This document shows, in pieces, positions 13,000-21,686 of a stretch of DNA of 32,990 nt. The notes under the pieces were generated by a model, which was not told the DNA's origin, ran no database searches, and saw only the letters and a program-made list of their open reading frames with translations. How positions within the stretch are numbered: position 1 is the stretch's first letter; each line of letters starts with the position of its first letter. The position numbers were made by a program, and so were the translations under genes. This stretch comes from Deltaproteobacteria bacterium (lineage in GTDB: Bacteria > Desulfobacterota > GWC2-55-46 > UBA9637), in contig JACRML010000008.1 in NCBI GenBank assembly GCA_016214995.1, positions 1-32,990 of the forward strand. Direction: 5' to 3'.

Positions 13000-13836
13000 T
13001 CATTCCATTCTTACATTGATACCTTGTTCTTTGAGGAAGTTTTTGACCTGCGGAATGGTAAATTCGCCGAAATGAAATATTGAGGCCGCAAGCACGGCAT
13101 CTGCCCTGCCTTCTTTAAACGCAAGATAAAGATGTTCCAACTCTCCTGCTCCGCCTGATGCAATCACCGGTATGGAAACATTCTCAGAAATGCTTGATGT
13201 GAGGTCCAAGTCATACCCTTCCTTGGTGCCGTCTTTGTCCATGCTGGTGAGAAGTATCTCTCCAGCACCAAGTTCTTCCACTTTTTTAGCCCAAAGAATT
13301 GCATCAATGCCCATGTTTTTTCTCCCTCCGTGGGTATAAACATCCCATGCAGGCACAAGGGCTGCCTGATTCGGAGTATAATACTTAAAACTTTCTCCCA
13401 TACTGCCAGTATCTGCCATGTTCCATTGAATCTCCCGCCTCTTGGCATCAATAGCAACAACAATGCACTGGCTTCCGAATCTCTCGGACGCCCTTTTTAC
13501 AAATTCCGGGTCTTCAACTGCAGCAGTGTTGATTGAAACCTTATCGGCCCCTGCGTGGAGCAGTTCTTTTATATCGTCCAGCGTCCTTATGCCGCCTCCC
13601 ACGGTTAATGGCATAGAAACCTCTGCTGCTGTCCTTTCTACAATATCAATAATAATATTTCTTTTTTCATGCGATGCAGTTATGTCAAGAAAGACAAGCT
13701 CATCGGCTCCCTGCTCTTCATACGCCCTGGCACATCCTACAGGATCGCCGGCATCTCTCAATTGAATAAAGCTTATGCCTTTTACAACGCGGCCGTCTTT
13801 TACATCAAGACAAGGAATGATTCGTTTGGTAAGCAT
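13000..13836 (-). CDS. hisF: imidazole glycerol phosphate synthase, cyclase subunit
   Basis: A 278-aa TIM-barrel enzyme that, with HisH, makes IGP and AICAR in histidine synthesis. [20 protein letters not shown] (catalytic Asp11), [18 protein letters not shown] (Asp130), [29 protein letters not shown] and VIASGGAGE are all present. It is about 20-25 residues longer than usual. The extra length lies at residues 136-163, between AIDAKRR and WDVYTHGGR (13348-13431). The frame is open to 13857, but the N-terminal [13 protein letters not shown] defines the start at 13836; the upstream codons are heptad-repeat sequence. It lies about 8 kb from hisA-hisH-hisB, next to ssb. Confidence 0.92.
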   Translation of the reverse strand: MLTKRIIPCLDVKDGRVVKGISFIQLRDAGDPVGCARAYEEQGADELVFLDITASHEKRNIIIDIVERTAAEVSMPLTVGGGIRTLDDIKELLHAGADKVSINTAAVEDPEFVKRASERFGSQCIVVAIDAKRREIQWNMADTGSMGESFKYYTPNQAALVPAWDVYTHGGRKNMGIDAILWAKKVEELGAGEILLTSMDKDGTKEGYDLDLTSSISENVSIPVIASGGAGELEHLYLAFKEGRADAVLAASIFHFGEFTIPQVKNFLKEQGINVRME

Positions 13837-13843
13837 GGATTTT

Positions 13844-13892
13844 AGCTCATGGCTCATAGTTCATAGTCTTTAGCTATCCGCTATGAGCTATC
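13844..13892 (-). repeat. heptad repeat array upstream of hisF
   Basis: Seven consecutive 7-bp units in register: AGCTCAT, GGCTCAT and five further variants, the later ones built on AGCTATC and CGCTATG. It lies 7 bp upstream of the hisF start codon and occupies its whole leader. No clear ribosome-binding site remains, so hisF translation may depend on a repeat-derived leader. Confidence 0.85.
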
Positions 13893-13922
13893 GTGCGTAA
13901 GCTCAATCTTTTCTAACTGTTT

Positions 13923-14339
13923 TTAGAAAGGCACATCCTCATCTGTCCGAGGTGATTCCGACGTGACACTGTTGTCATCAGCAGCTGCCGTGCCCGCTGC
14001 CGTCCCTTCTGGTTTACCAAGCATCTGCATTGTATTAGCCACTATCTCTGTCATGTATTTCTTATTACCGTCTTTATCATCCCAGCTTCGTGTCTGTATC
14101 CGACCCTCAATATAGACCTGCTTGCCTTTTGCAAGATACTCGCCGCATATCTCTGCAAGCTTGCCGAATGCTACAATTCTGTGCCATTCAGTTCTTTCCT
14201 GTTTCTGGCCGTCTTTATCCTTATAGTTTTCGCTGGTGGCCATGGTAAAATTTGCTATAGCCGTTCCACTCGGCATATATTTTATCTCGGGGTCCTTACC
14301 GAGCCTGCCAACTAAAATAGCTTTGTTCACCCCTGCCAT
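13923..14339 (-). CDS. ssb: single-stranded DNA-binding protein
   Basis: A 138-aa SSB with the OB-fold opening [37 protein letters not shown], the [38 protein letters not shown] core, a Gly/Ala-rich linker and the acidic C-terminal tip DEDVPF, which recruits partner proteins. It binds ssDNA as a tetramer during replication, repair and recombination. An AAGGAGGT ribosome-binding site precedes the ATG. It lies 3 kb from dnaA-dnaN, consistent with a replication neighbourhood. The leader (14340-14408) holds a CGGTGT/ACACCG hairpin and a second strong Shine-Dalgarno-like AGGAGGTGA. Confidence 0.95.
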   Translation of the reverse strand: MAGVNKAILVGRLGKDPEIKYMPSGTAIANFTMATSENYKDKDGQKQERTEWHRIVAFGKLAEICGEYLAKGKQVYIEGRIQTRSWDDKDGNKKYMTEIVANTMQMLGKPEGTAAGTAAADDNSVTSESPRTDEDVPF

Positions 14340-14513
14340 ATAAGTACCTCCTTTCTGCTTTTAGATGCTCGGTGTTAGTGTTATCTGACACCGGTCACCT
14401 CCTCATTTCATAATAATATACAGATAACATATCCCAAAAATAGACATTGCTTTTTGGGGAAACTGACGAGGTTTTAAATCGCTATTTTACGGACATATCG
14501 TGCAGACCGCCAA

Positions 14514-15575
14514 TCATCTCTTTAAATACATTCCCAAGAAGGTCTTTCTCAGGTTTGACTGACGGGTAATAGCACGTATGATGATGAAGACCCAGACAAT
14601 AGCATTTGCGAAGATAACAACAGTTAGTAATATAAAGAGTGCCGATGCGGTTTGTGCCTGACTCTTCAGCTGCCCTGCTTTTGAACTCAAATCATTTGAG
14701 AGCCTGTCTTCCACTTCTTTTAACAGGTTTATTTTGCCTGTCTGTATCTTGAACCAATACGATGCATCTATGCCAAAGCCTCCTTTGTTGCCGTTTTCAA
14801 AAACAATCTTTCTTATTCTCGCCGTCTCATCTATAAACGGGCCTCGCATCTTTATCTTATAAAAACCCTTTTGATCATATGTGGCAAAGGATAAGAAAAC
14901 GTTTGTATAGGTTTCCTGTTCTGCAACTATCGCATTGAATTTATCAAACATCCCTTTTCCAAACTTATCCTGAGCAAAGACGTTAGTGAGAACTGCACGT
15001 TCTCTTCCTGCCCTCTCCTTTGTAGACAAAAAATTGGTGTAGGCAGCTATTATGGTAGATATTTCAGCATGTGTGCTTAGTTTAGATATCTGGGCAATAA
15101 TGTTCAGAGAGATATCAATGAGATTATTATAGTAGATTATCATCTCAACTGCGGGAATAGTCAATTTATCAACGGTCTCCCTTTTTAATTCAATGTCATC
15201 AAAAGCAACCAACCCATCAGTGATACTGTTCTTAAACTCAACCCCGAGTCTGCTTGTGTCGAAATTATTGAGAAGCTTTTTTAAATCTACGATTTTTTTA
15301 TCCGTCTCCGCCCTTTGGATACGAAGTTCAGAGACAAATTCTTTGCCTCTACTGCCAATAAATATCCCTGTGGAACCTCTTTCTTTCTGCACTTCATGCA
15401 CCATAGCGCTTATCTTAACTGCAAGGCTTGATAATCCCTCTACTGTTTTCATCTCACTTGACAGCCTTGATTTTTCCCAGATCCCGTCTATTGAAAAATA
15501 AAAGAGACCTGCTATTGGGAAACCGAGCATAAGCATAAACTTACTTTTAATCTTTATGCTGTTAATAAAGCTCAT
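14514..15575 (-). CDS. NIT-domain membrane sensor, C-terminus apparently frameshifted
   Basis: A 353-aa membrane protein: TM1 (FMLMLGFPIAGLFYFSIDGI), an extracytoplasmic nitrate/nitrite-sensing (NIT) domain (HEVQKERGSTGIFIGSRGKEF near residue 60; FLSTKERAGRERAVLTNVFA near 205), and TM2 (TASALFILLTVVIFANAIVWVFIIIRAI). It stops about 15 residues after TM2, with no HAMP, chemoreceptor or kinase output domain, which NIT receptors normally carry. In the next frame the DNA reads on as VKPEKDLLGNVFKEMIGGLHDMSVK to a stop at 14482, which looks like real coding sequence. A one-base shift near 14555 is therefore likely. It may be a decaying receptor or a truncated sensor that works with a separate partner. 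Confidence 0.8.
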   Translation of the reverse strand: MSFINSIKIKSKFMLMLGFPIAGLFYFSIDGIWEKSRLSSEMKTVEGLSSLAVKISAMVHEVQKERGSTGIFIGSRGKEFVSELRIQRAETDKKIVDLKKLLNNFDTSRLGVEFKNSITDGLVAFDDIELKRETVDKLTIPAVEMIIYYNNLIDISLNIIAQISKLSTHAEISTIIAAYTNFLSTKERAGRERAVLTNVFAQDKFGKGMFDKFNAIVAEQETYTNVFLSFATYDQKGFYKIKMRGPFIDETARIRKIVFENGNKGGFGIDASYWFKIQTGKINLLKEVEDRLSNDLSSKAGQLKSQAQTASALFILLTVVIFANAIVWVFIIIRAITRQSNLRKTFLGMYLKR

Positions 15576-15590
15576 AACATGCCATCTTAC

Positions 15591-16688
15591 TTATATTCTC
15601 ATTGGCATAATAACATATAGATAGTCTTCTGCGCTGGCTGATTTTAACATTGCCGGGCTTTCACGGTCTTTCAACTCAAGCACAACCTCATCCCCTCCGA
15701 TAACTCCCAATGCCTCCATCATATAGGTGGCATTAAAACCGATTTCAAGCCCTTCGTTTTTATAATTCACATTCAATTCTTCTCTTGCCTCACCAATATC
15801 AGGATTGTTGGAGGAGAGTTCCAGTTTTCCTTTTGACAGACCAAACTTAACACTTCTTCCTTTTTCCATAGACAGCAGGGAAACCCTCTTTAAGGAACTT
15901 AAAAAACCTCCTCTTTCCAGTTTTACCTTCACCTCATTGCCTTTTGGTATAACCTGTTTATAGTCAGGAAACTCTCCGTCTATAAGCCTTATAACTAGGA
16001 TTGTGCCCTCCCTTTTCACAATCATGCTGTTTGCAGTAAAGGCTAGAGAAAAATTGCCTTCTGTATTGTCAAGAAATCTTTTTAGTTCAAGAATTCCCTT
16101 TCGCGGCAGAATGACTCCTTTGTCCAACGTTGGCCACTCACTGCTTTTCACTATTACAGCCAAGCGATGTCCATCGGTTGCCACCATTCTAATATTTGCT
16201 CCTTCCTTTTCCATAAATACGCCATTTATATTATATCTTGTTTCATCTGTGGAGGAGGCAAAGGCGGTCTTTTCTATCATTTCCTTTAGTGTCTCAGGGG
16301 TTACTCTGGATAACTTTCCTTCATCATAAACAGGAAATGATGGGAACTCCTCCACAGGAAGGCCGACCATATTAAATTTTACCTTCCCGCTTTTTATGGT
16401 TATTTTCCCGCTATCCTCAGTAGATATGTCTATTTTGTCTTCCGGGACCTCTTTTACTATTTCAAAGAGCTTTCGTGCATTTATTGTCATACTTCCTTCT
16501 TTTGTCACCACTGCATCACATAAATCTTTAATTGATACTTCAAGGTCTGTTGCCATAACCTCTATCTTTCCCTGCTGTGCTTTTATTAGTATATTAGCTA
16601 ATATCGGCATGGTGTTTCTTTTTTCAACAATACCTTGAACTTTCTGAAGTGTTTTTAGAAAAGTGTTTTTTTCGATTTGAAATTTCAT
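15591..16688 (-). CDS. dnaN: DNA polymerase III beta subunit (sliding clamp)
   Basis: A 365-aa three-domain clamp: MKFQIEKNTFLKTLQKVQGIVEKRNTMPILANILI is the canonical start, YNINGVFME and ATDGHRLAV are central motifs, and the C-terminus YLYVIMPMRI matches the family end. It encircles DNA and tethers polymerase and repair proteins. The QIGLF tail of the EndoQ homologue at 9.6-10.9 kb is a potential ligand. It follows dnaA on the same strand after 230 bp of AT-rich DNA. recF and gyrB, often next, are missing; the NIT-domain gene follows instead. Confidence 0.96.
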   Translation of the reverse strand: MKFQIEKNTFLKTLQKVQGIVEKRNTMPILANILIKAQQGKIEVMATDLEVSIKDLCDAVVTKEGSMTINARKLFEIVKEVPEDKIDISTEDSGKITIKSGKVKFNMVGLPVEEFPSFPVYDEGKLSRVTPETLKEMIEKTAFASSTDETRYNINGVFMEKEGANIRMVATDGHRLAVIVKSSEWPTLDKGVILPRKGILELKRFLDNTEGNFSLAFTANSMIVKREGTILVIRLIDGEFPDYKQVIPKGNEVKVKLERGGFLSSLKRVSLLSMEKGRSVKFGLSKGKLELSSNNPDIGEAREELNVNYKNEGLEIGFNATYMMEALGVIGGDEVVLELKDRESPAMLKSASAEDYLYVIMPMRI

Positions 16689-16918
16689 AATGAATCTCCT
16701 CTCTATATATTTCTTTTTTGATATATTTAATATATTAGTAGTTATAAGACCTTTTTGTTTTGTGTAAAAAAAGCTAATATGTAGAATTTATTATTGTTTT
16801 TACTTAACACTGCCTGTGGAAAACAATAGAATATATCAACAACCCTATAATAAAAACACCATAATATAAAAAACATACACTTAATTCAACAACAAGACCT
16901 CAGTATTTCCACAGCATA
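16689..16918. promoter_or_regulatory. AT-rich dnaA-dnaN spacer, candidate half of the origin
   Basis: Very AT-rich. It holds near-consensus DnaA boxes: TGTGGAAAA (16815-16823, 8 of 9 to the inverse consensus), ATATCAACA (16833-16841, 7 of 9) and ATTTCCACA (16905-16913, 7 of 9). A long A/T stretch at 16842-16890 could be an unwinding element. It also carries the dnaN promoter region and an AGGAG-type ribosome-binding site just before dnaN. Confidence 0.5.
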
Positions 16919-18265
16919 TCATTTATTTAAAATATCTTTTATAGAACGAATCACTCTTCGTTGCTCCTGGTCTTTTTCTATTATTTTTTTTACCTTATTA
17001 ACAGCATGAATGACCGTAGAGTGGTCTTTATTACCAAATGCTGTTCCTATTTCAGGGAATGAAGATTTACAGCACTCCCTTGCAAGATACATTGCTATTT
17101 GTCTCGGCAAGACAAGGTTTTGCAGCCTTCTCTTGGATTTTAAATCAGGTATGTTTATATTAAAATATGATGCAACAACCTTTTGAATATTATCGATAGT
17201 TATCGTTTTTACAGTCTTGTCCTGTATAATGTTTTTGAGCGTATCTTTGACCATGGGGAGCGTAATCTCCTTGCCTGATAATGAAGATACGGCAATTATC
17301 CTGGCAAGGTAACCCTCCAATTCTCTGATGTTAGAACTACCCAAAGATGCCAGAAAAAGGGTAATTTCATCTGAAAGGGTAACGGATTCCAACGCCGCCT
17401 TTTTTTGCAGGATGGCCATTTTTGTTTCCATATCCGGTGGTTGAATATCAACAATCAAACCCATTTCAAACCGGCTTCTGAGCCTCTCCTCAAGGCCAAG
17501 ATCCCTGGGATATTTATCGCAGGTAATTACTATTTGTTTATGCGCCTCATAAAGGGCGTTAAAGGTGTGGAAGAATTCCTCCTGAGTCCTTTCTTTTCCA
17601 CCAGCCCAGAACTGGACATCATCTATAAGTAAGAGGTCTGTTCGTCTGAATTTGTTTCTGAAATCATCCATCTTGCTGCGCTGCATTGCGCCGACAAACT
17701 CATTCATAAATCCCTCAGAAGTATAATAGCAAACTTTTGTGGAGACGGTTTTCTGAAGAACTTTATGCCCAATGGCTTGGAGCAGGTGGGTTTTTCCCAA
17801 TCCAACCCCGCCGTACACAAAGAGCGGATTGTATTTATTGGAGAATTGATTGGCTACTGCAATGCACGCTGCATGGGCAAGCTGGTTGTCCTTTCCCACA
17901 ACAAAATTTTCAAAAGTATAATATGGGTTAAGGCTTGTATTGGTTAGAACCCTTGCAGCAACAGCAGCGGTTTGTGCAGGGGATGTTAAAGCAGCCGCAG
18001 AAGTGCGTGGCGCCGCTATCTTTCCTATACGCCACACAATAGAATATTCCCGCTGGCTTACCTTTGCTATAGCCTCTTGTATAAGCAGCAGGTAGTGATC
18101 CCTTAACCATTCCAGAAAGAAACGGTTTGGGACCTCCAATTCCAAAGAGGTTTCGTTGATACCTGCTACATTGATGGGCTTAAACCATGTATTAAAATGC
18201 TGACTGGGTATTTGGCCTTTGACAGCCTCAAGACATTTTTTCCAGATGTCGGTTGTTGTACTCAT
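16919..18265 (-). CDS. dnaA: chromosomal replication initiator protein
   Basis: A 448-aa DnaA with domain I (DIWKKCLEAVKGQIPSQHFNTWFKPI), a short linker, the AAA+ domain (Walker A GGVGLGKTHLL; Walker B LLIDDVQF; the arginine-rich sensor region LRSRFEMGL) and domain IV with the DNA-binding signature DHSTVIHAVNKV. It binds DnaA boxes and opens the origin. The frame is open to 18289, but the ATG at 18265 (MSTTTDIWKK) fits the family; the upstream codons overlap a near-consensus DnaA box. dnaN follows on the same strand. Confidence 0.97.
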   Translation of the reverse strand: MSTTTDIWKKCLEAVKGQIPSQHFNTWFKPINVAGINETSLELEVPNRFFLEWLRDHYLLLIQEAIAKVSQREYSIVWRIGKIAAPRTSAAALTSPAQTAAVAARVLTNTSLNPYYTFENFVVGKDNQLAHAACIAVANQFSNKYNPLFVYGGVGLGKTHLLQAIGHKVLQKTVSTKVCYYTSEGFMNEFVGAMQRSKMDDFRNKFRRTDLLLIDDVQFWAGGKERTQEEFFHTFNALYEAHKQIVITCDKYPRDLGLEERLRSRFEMGLIVDIQPPDMETKMAILQKKAALESVTLSDEITLFLASLGSSNIRELEGYLARIIAVSSLSGKEITLPMVKDTLKNIIQDKTVKTITIDNIQKVVASYFNINIPDLKSKRRLQNLVLPRQIAMYLARECCKSSFPEIGTAFGNKDHSTVIHAVNKVKKIIEKDQEQRRVIRSIKDILNK

Positions 18266-18281
18266 AAGAAACCACCAAAAG

Positions 18282-18450
18282 ATATCCACAAAGTTATTAA
18301 CAGGTGTTGATAAATACTTTTGTAGAACTGAGGAGGCAAATTTACCAGAGTTGTATTAACTTTTCAAGAAGTATTTTCACCAGTGTTTTCACAGCAGATA
18401 CTTATCAGCTAAATTCGTGCATTTTTGGCAGGAAATTTTAAGCACCAAAT
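18282..18450. promoter_or_regulatory. candidate oriC region upstream of dnaA
   Basis: Near-consensus DnaA boxes cluster just upstream of dnaA: ATATCCACA at 18282-18290 (8 of 9 to TTATCCACA) and TGTTGATAA at 18305-18313 (8 of 9 on the opposite strand). A weaker TTATTAACA lies at 18294-18302. Together with the dnaA-dnaN spacer this suggests a bipartite origin flanking dnaA. It also contains the dnaA promoter. GC skew could not be calculated here. Confidence 0.5.
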
Positions 18451-18519
18451 GACAGAAATCCAAAGAATTAAAGTTTGGATTTTGAGCTTAATTTGACATT
18501 TAGATTTTGACATTAGACA
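18451..18519 (+). repeat. heptad repeat array between dnaA and the GDH gene
   Basis: Clear units at 18492-18519: TTTGACA, TTTAGAT, TTTGACA, TTAGACA. Degenerate units with the words AAATCC and TTTGGAT extend left to about 18451 and partly face them. The array adjoins the putative oriC. Confidence 0.65.
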
Positions 18520-18552
18520 TTTTCTTATCTCTTTGGTTCCGGCCTGTCCGGT

Positions 18553-19800
18553 TTATGGATACAAACCTCTTACTGCACTGGCTTCAGCTACGCGGCCAAC
18601 CCCCAGAATCATTGCGGCTGTCCTCATATCCACCTTTTTATCCTGAGCAATCGTCAGGACATGCTTGAAAGCTTTAACCATAATATTTTCTAATCTTTTT
18701 TGTATTTCATCTTCATGCCAGAAATATCTCTGAATATCCTGCACCCACTCAAAGTATGAGACAACAACACCCCCGGCATTGGCCAGAATGTCGGGCAGCA
18801 CAAATACTCCCTTGTCATTGAGTATTGCATCGGCTTCCCGGGTTGTTGGGTCATTGGCGCCTTCTGCAACAATTCTGGCCTTGACATTCTTTGCATTTTT
18901 TGAGTTTATCTGACCTTCCATAGCAGCAGGAATCAGAATGTCACATTTCAGACCAACCAGCTCATTCAGGGAAACCTGTTCCGCATCTTTGAAACCGGCA
19001 AGGGATTTTTTGTCAGCCTTATACCTTTTAACAGACTTGATATCCAAACCTTTTGCATTGTAAATAGCAGCCTTGGAATCTGCCAGGCCGACTATGCGCA
19101 TTCCTTTTTCATGGAGTATATCTGCGGCAGTTGCGCCAACATTGCCAAAGCCGATGATTGAAACCGCGAGGTCTTTATAGGAAAGCCCAAGATGTTTAAC
19201 AGCCTCCAGCAGGACAGTTACAAGACCGTGAGATGTGGCTGTCTTTCTGCCCAACGAACCCCCTAGGCATACAGGTTTTCCAGTAACAACGCCCGGTACA
19301 GAGTAACCCTTGATTGTAGAGTAGGTGTCCATTATCCATGCCATTATCTGCTCGTCTGTATACATATCAGGCGCAAGTATGTCAGATTCCGGACCTATGA
19401 ACATGGCGATTTCATGGGTATACCTGCGGGTCATCCTTTTTATCTCGTCGCGGCTCATCTTGGTTGTGTCGCAGGCAACACCGCCCTTGGCGCCGCCGAA
19501 TGGTAAATCTACAATAGCACATTTCCAGGTCATGAGTGCGGCGAGGGTTATTATCTCGTTTAACGTGACATTTTGATGATACCTTATACCGCCTTTTGCA
19601 GGGCCTCTGGCAGTATTATAATGCACCCTGTAGCCTTCAAAACATTTTACCTCTCCATTGTCCATCCTTACCGGCAGAGATACAATAAGTGAACGTCGCG
19701 GTGAACGCAGCCTGTTATAGATTGCCGGAGGAAGATTCAAATGCTTGTTTACAGCTTCAAGCCTGTCCAGAACCCCTTGAAATGAATTGTTGTTGGTCAT
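18553..19800 (-). CDS. gdhA: glutamate dehydrogenase (Glu/Leu/Phe/Val dehydrogenase family)
   Basis: A 415-aa NAD(P)-dependent dehydrogenase that interconverts glutamate and 2-oxoglutarate plus ammonia. Catalytic-domain motifs GYRVHYNTARGPAKGGIRYH (substrate lysine) and LPFGGAKGGVACD (catalytic lysine) are present, as are GPESDILAPDMYTDEQIMAWIMDTY and VVTGKP. The Rossmann domain shows GFGNVGATAADIL and VAEGANDPTT. The 415-aa length is typical of the small hexameric class. Cofactor preference is not obvious: after GFGNVG the acidic position cannot be placed with confidence. It is divergent from prmA, with the region 19801-19917 between them. Confidence 0.92.
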   Translation of the reverse strand: MTNNNSFQGVLDRLEAVNKHLNLPPAIYNRLRSPRRSLIVSLPVRMDNGEVKCFEGYRVHYNTARGPAKGGIRYHQNVTLNEIITLAALMTWKCAIVDLPFGGAKGGVACDTTKMSRDEIKRMTRRYTHEIAMFIGPESDILAPDMYTDEQIMAWIMDTYSTIKGYSVPGVVTGKPVCLGGSLGRKTATSHGLVTVLLEAVKHLGLSYKDLAVSIIGFGNVGATAADILHEKGMRIVGLADSKAAIYNAKGLDIKSVKRYKADKKSLAGFKDAEQVSLNELVGLKCDILIPAAMEGQINSKNAKNVKARIVAEGANDPTTREADAILNDKGVFVLPDILANAGGVVVSYFEWVQDIQRYFWHEDEIQKRLENIMVKAFKHVLTIAQDKKVDMRTAAMILGVGRVAEASAVRGLYP

Positions 19801-19917
19801 AGCGGCAGCCTTTTTTGAAAAGGTTTGTTGCGGGTAAAAAGATTAAAAGATACCCGTTAAAAATTGTCAAGAGAATTGTTTTGATTTTTTGCACCGCCAT
19901 CTGGTATTGATAAGAGC

Positions 19918-20787
19918 ATGATGAAACAATGGTTTGAAATAACGGCTAAAGGGCCTGCAAAGACAGCAGAATCGGTAGCTGCCTGCCTGATAGAAATCGG
20001 AAGCCCCGGTATATTGGAAGAGGAAGGGGATGGTGAAAATGTTATAAAGGCGTATATTCCGGCGGATTTATCTCTTGACAAAAACAGGATATTGCTAAAA
20101 CAGAGACTAAAAAAACTTGCATGGACATATACAGGCAGCTTCTTTGAAAATATGGATTGGCTTAGTAAGTGGAAAGAACATATTAAGCCGATAAGGATTT
20201 CTCAAAGGATAGTGATAAAACCAACATGGAAAAAGGTTGCATCAAGAGCGGGAAGCATAATCATAGAAATAGATCCGGGCATGGCATTTGGGACAGGTTC
20301 TCATGCGTCAACCATGATGTGTCTCAAGGCGGCGGATAAACTTTCCAATGTGGTCAAGGGGAATAGTGTCCTTGATGTAGGGACAGGCTCAGGAATCCTT
20401 GCCATCACCGCTGCAAAGCTTGGTGCAAAAAAGGTTGTTGGCCTTGACACAGACCCGGAGGCCTTAAATGTTGCAAGAGCGAATGTGGGGCTTAATCATG
20501 CAGGTAAAAAGGTTACGATAACTGCAAAACCGTTGGAAAAGGTAAAGAACCGGTTTTCTGTAATCTTTGCGAATATAATTGCCGAAGAACTGATAAAGAT
20601 TGCCGGCCTTCTTAAGGCAAGGATGATGAATAACGGTTTTTTGATATTGTCCGGCATACTAAAGGAAAGGGTTAAAGAGGTTGAGATTGTCTATAAAAAA
20701 CTGGCGTTGAGATTATTCAAGGTTTACGCCAAAGGGGAGTGGGTATGTCTCGTCTTTTGCAAGCAAGACCGCAAATCCAGCAATTGA
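19918..20787 (+). CDS. prmA: ribosomal protein L11 methyltransferase
   Basis: A 289-aa class I AdoMet methyltransferase that trimethylates ribosomal protein L11. The N-terminal L11-recognition domain (KQWFEITAKGPAKTAESVAACLIEIGSPGILEEE) is followed by DPGMAFGTGSHASTMMCL, a PrmA hallmark. The AdoMet motif DVGTGSGILAITAAKLGAKKVVGLDTDPEAL and FANIIAEELI complete it. Two ATGs are adjacent (19918, 19921); either may be used. It converges with hisA, with a hairpin at 20824-20850 between the two genes. Confidence 0.93.
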   Translation: MMKQWFEITAKGPAKTAESVAACLIEIGSPGILEEEGDGENVIKAYIPADLSLDKNRILLKQRLKKLAWTYTGSFFENMDWLSKWKEHIKPIRISQRIVIKPTWKKVASRAGSIIIEIDPGMAFGTGSHASTMMCLKAADKLSNVVKGNSVLDVGTGSGILAITAAKLGAKKVVGLDTDPEALNVARANVGLNHAGKKVTITAKPLEKVKNRFSVIFANIIAEELIKIAGLLKARMMNNGFLILSGILKERVKEVEIVYKKLALRLFKVYAKGEWVCLVFCKQDRKSSN

Positions 20788-20823
20788 GGGATTTGAAATA
20801 TTTTCTTTTGCCGTAATGGATTG

Positions 20824-20850
20824 CCAAAAAATGCGGTTGCATTTTTTTGG
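20824..20850. terminator. bidirectional terminator between prmA and hisA
   Basis: CCAAAAAATGC pairs with GCATTTTTTTGG (one extra T) around a short GGTT loop. The A-run on one side and T-run on the other give U-tract-containing stems on both strands, fitting the convergent genes. Confidence 0.75.
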
Positions 20851-20866
20851 TTAAAGACATATTACA

Positions 20867-21595
20867 CTAACGATGCACCGCCTCTGCCACAGTTATAGCC
20901 TCTCTTAAATTTATCTCCCCTGTATAGAGGGCCTTGCCAATTATTATGCCCTCAAGGTTTACACCCTTAAAGCTTTCTATATCTTTAACAGAACTCATAC
21001 CGCCGGATGCAACCACCGGGATATTTACAGCATGTGCCATTTCCTTGGTAGCTTTAACATTCGGGCCTGTGAGCATGCCATCCCTTGATATGTCCGTATA
21101 GATGATGCAGCATACACCGAGACCTTCCAGCCTCTTTGCCAGATCAACAGCCATCTCCTGGGTAACCTTTACCCAGCCGCGTGTTGCAACTGCACCATCT
21201 ATGGCATCTATGCCGACTGCTATGCTTCCGGGGAACATCTTGCATGCCTTTTCAACAAAGCTGGGGTTTTCCTGTGCCACGGTTCCGATTATTATCCTTT
21301 GAATACCTTTAATGCCAAGGTAGTCTCTGACAACCTGCAAATCCCTGATTCCACCGCCAATCTCTACAGGCGTTTTTATAGAACCAACTATCTTCTTAAT
21401 AATTTCCTGATTTTTTGGTATTCCTTCTACTGCACCGTCAAGGTCAACCAAATGAATGAGTCTTGCGCCGCTCTCTTCCCATCTCTTTGCAATTTCAACG
21501 GGGTTTTCAGAATAGACTGTCTCCGCATCCATTCTTCCCTGTGTGAGACGGACGCATTTGCCGTTTTTTATGTCTATTGCTGGAATAATCAACAT
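20867..21595 (-). CDS. hisA: phosphoribosylformimino-AICAR ribotide isomerase
   Basis: A 242-aa TIM-barrel isomerase of histidine synthesis. MLIIPAIDIKNGKCVRLTQG (catalytic Asp8), HLVDLDGAVEG, VEIGGGIRD, AVGIDAIDGAVATRGW, IIYTDISRDGMLTGPN (second catalytic Asp) and VVASGGMSSVKDI are all in order. It follows hisH by 91 bp on the same strand and ends the hisB-hisH-hisA cluster. Its product is the substrate of HisF-HisH; hisF itself is about 8 kb away. Confidence 0.95.
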   Translation of the reverse strand: MLIIPAIDIKNGKCVRLTQGRMDAETVYSENPVEIAKRWEESGARLIHLVDLDGAVEGIPKNQEIIKKIVGSIKTPVEIGGGIRDLQVVRDYLGIKGIQRIIIGTVAQENPSFVEKACKMFPGSIAVGIDAIDGAVATRGWVKVTQEMAVDLAKRLEGLGVCCIIYTDISRDGMLTGPNVKATKEMAHAVNIPVVASGGMSSVKDIESFKGVNLEGIIIGKALYTGEINLREAITVAEAVHR

Positions 21596-21686
21596 AATAA
21601 ATATTGTTACCTGTGTCCGTTACCGAGTGGCCGCATAAAAAGGTTTCTTTTTGCAATCCTTCTGTTTACGGACAATGGCACGGTGC

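Noticed and set aside
14295-14408. AGGAGGTGA plus a GTG (14391) opening a 31-codon frame in the ssb leader
   Set aside because: The Shine-Dalgarno match is excellent, but the frame runs into ssb in a different phase and the peptide is not recognisable; more likely a leader or remnant.
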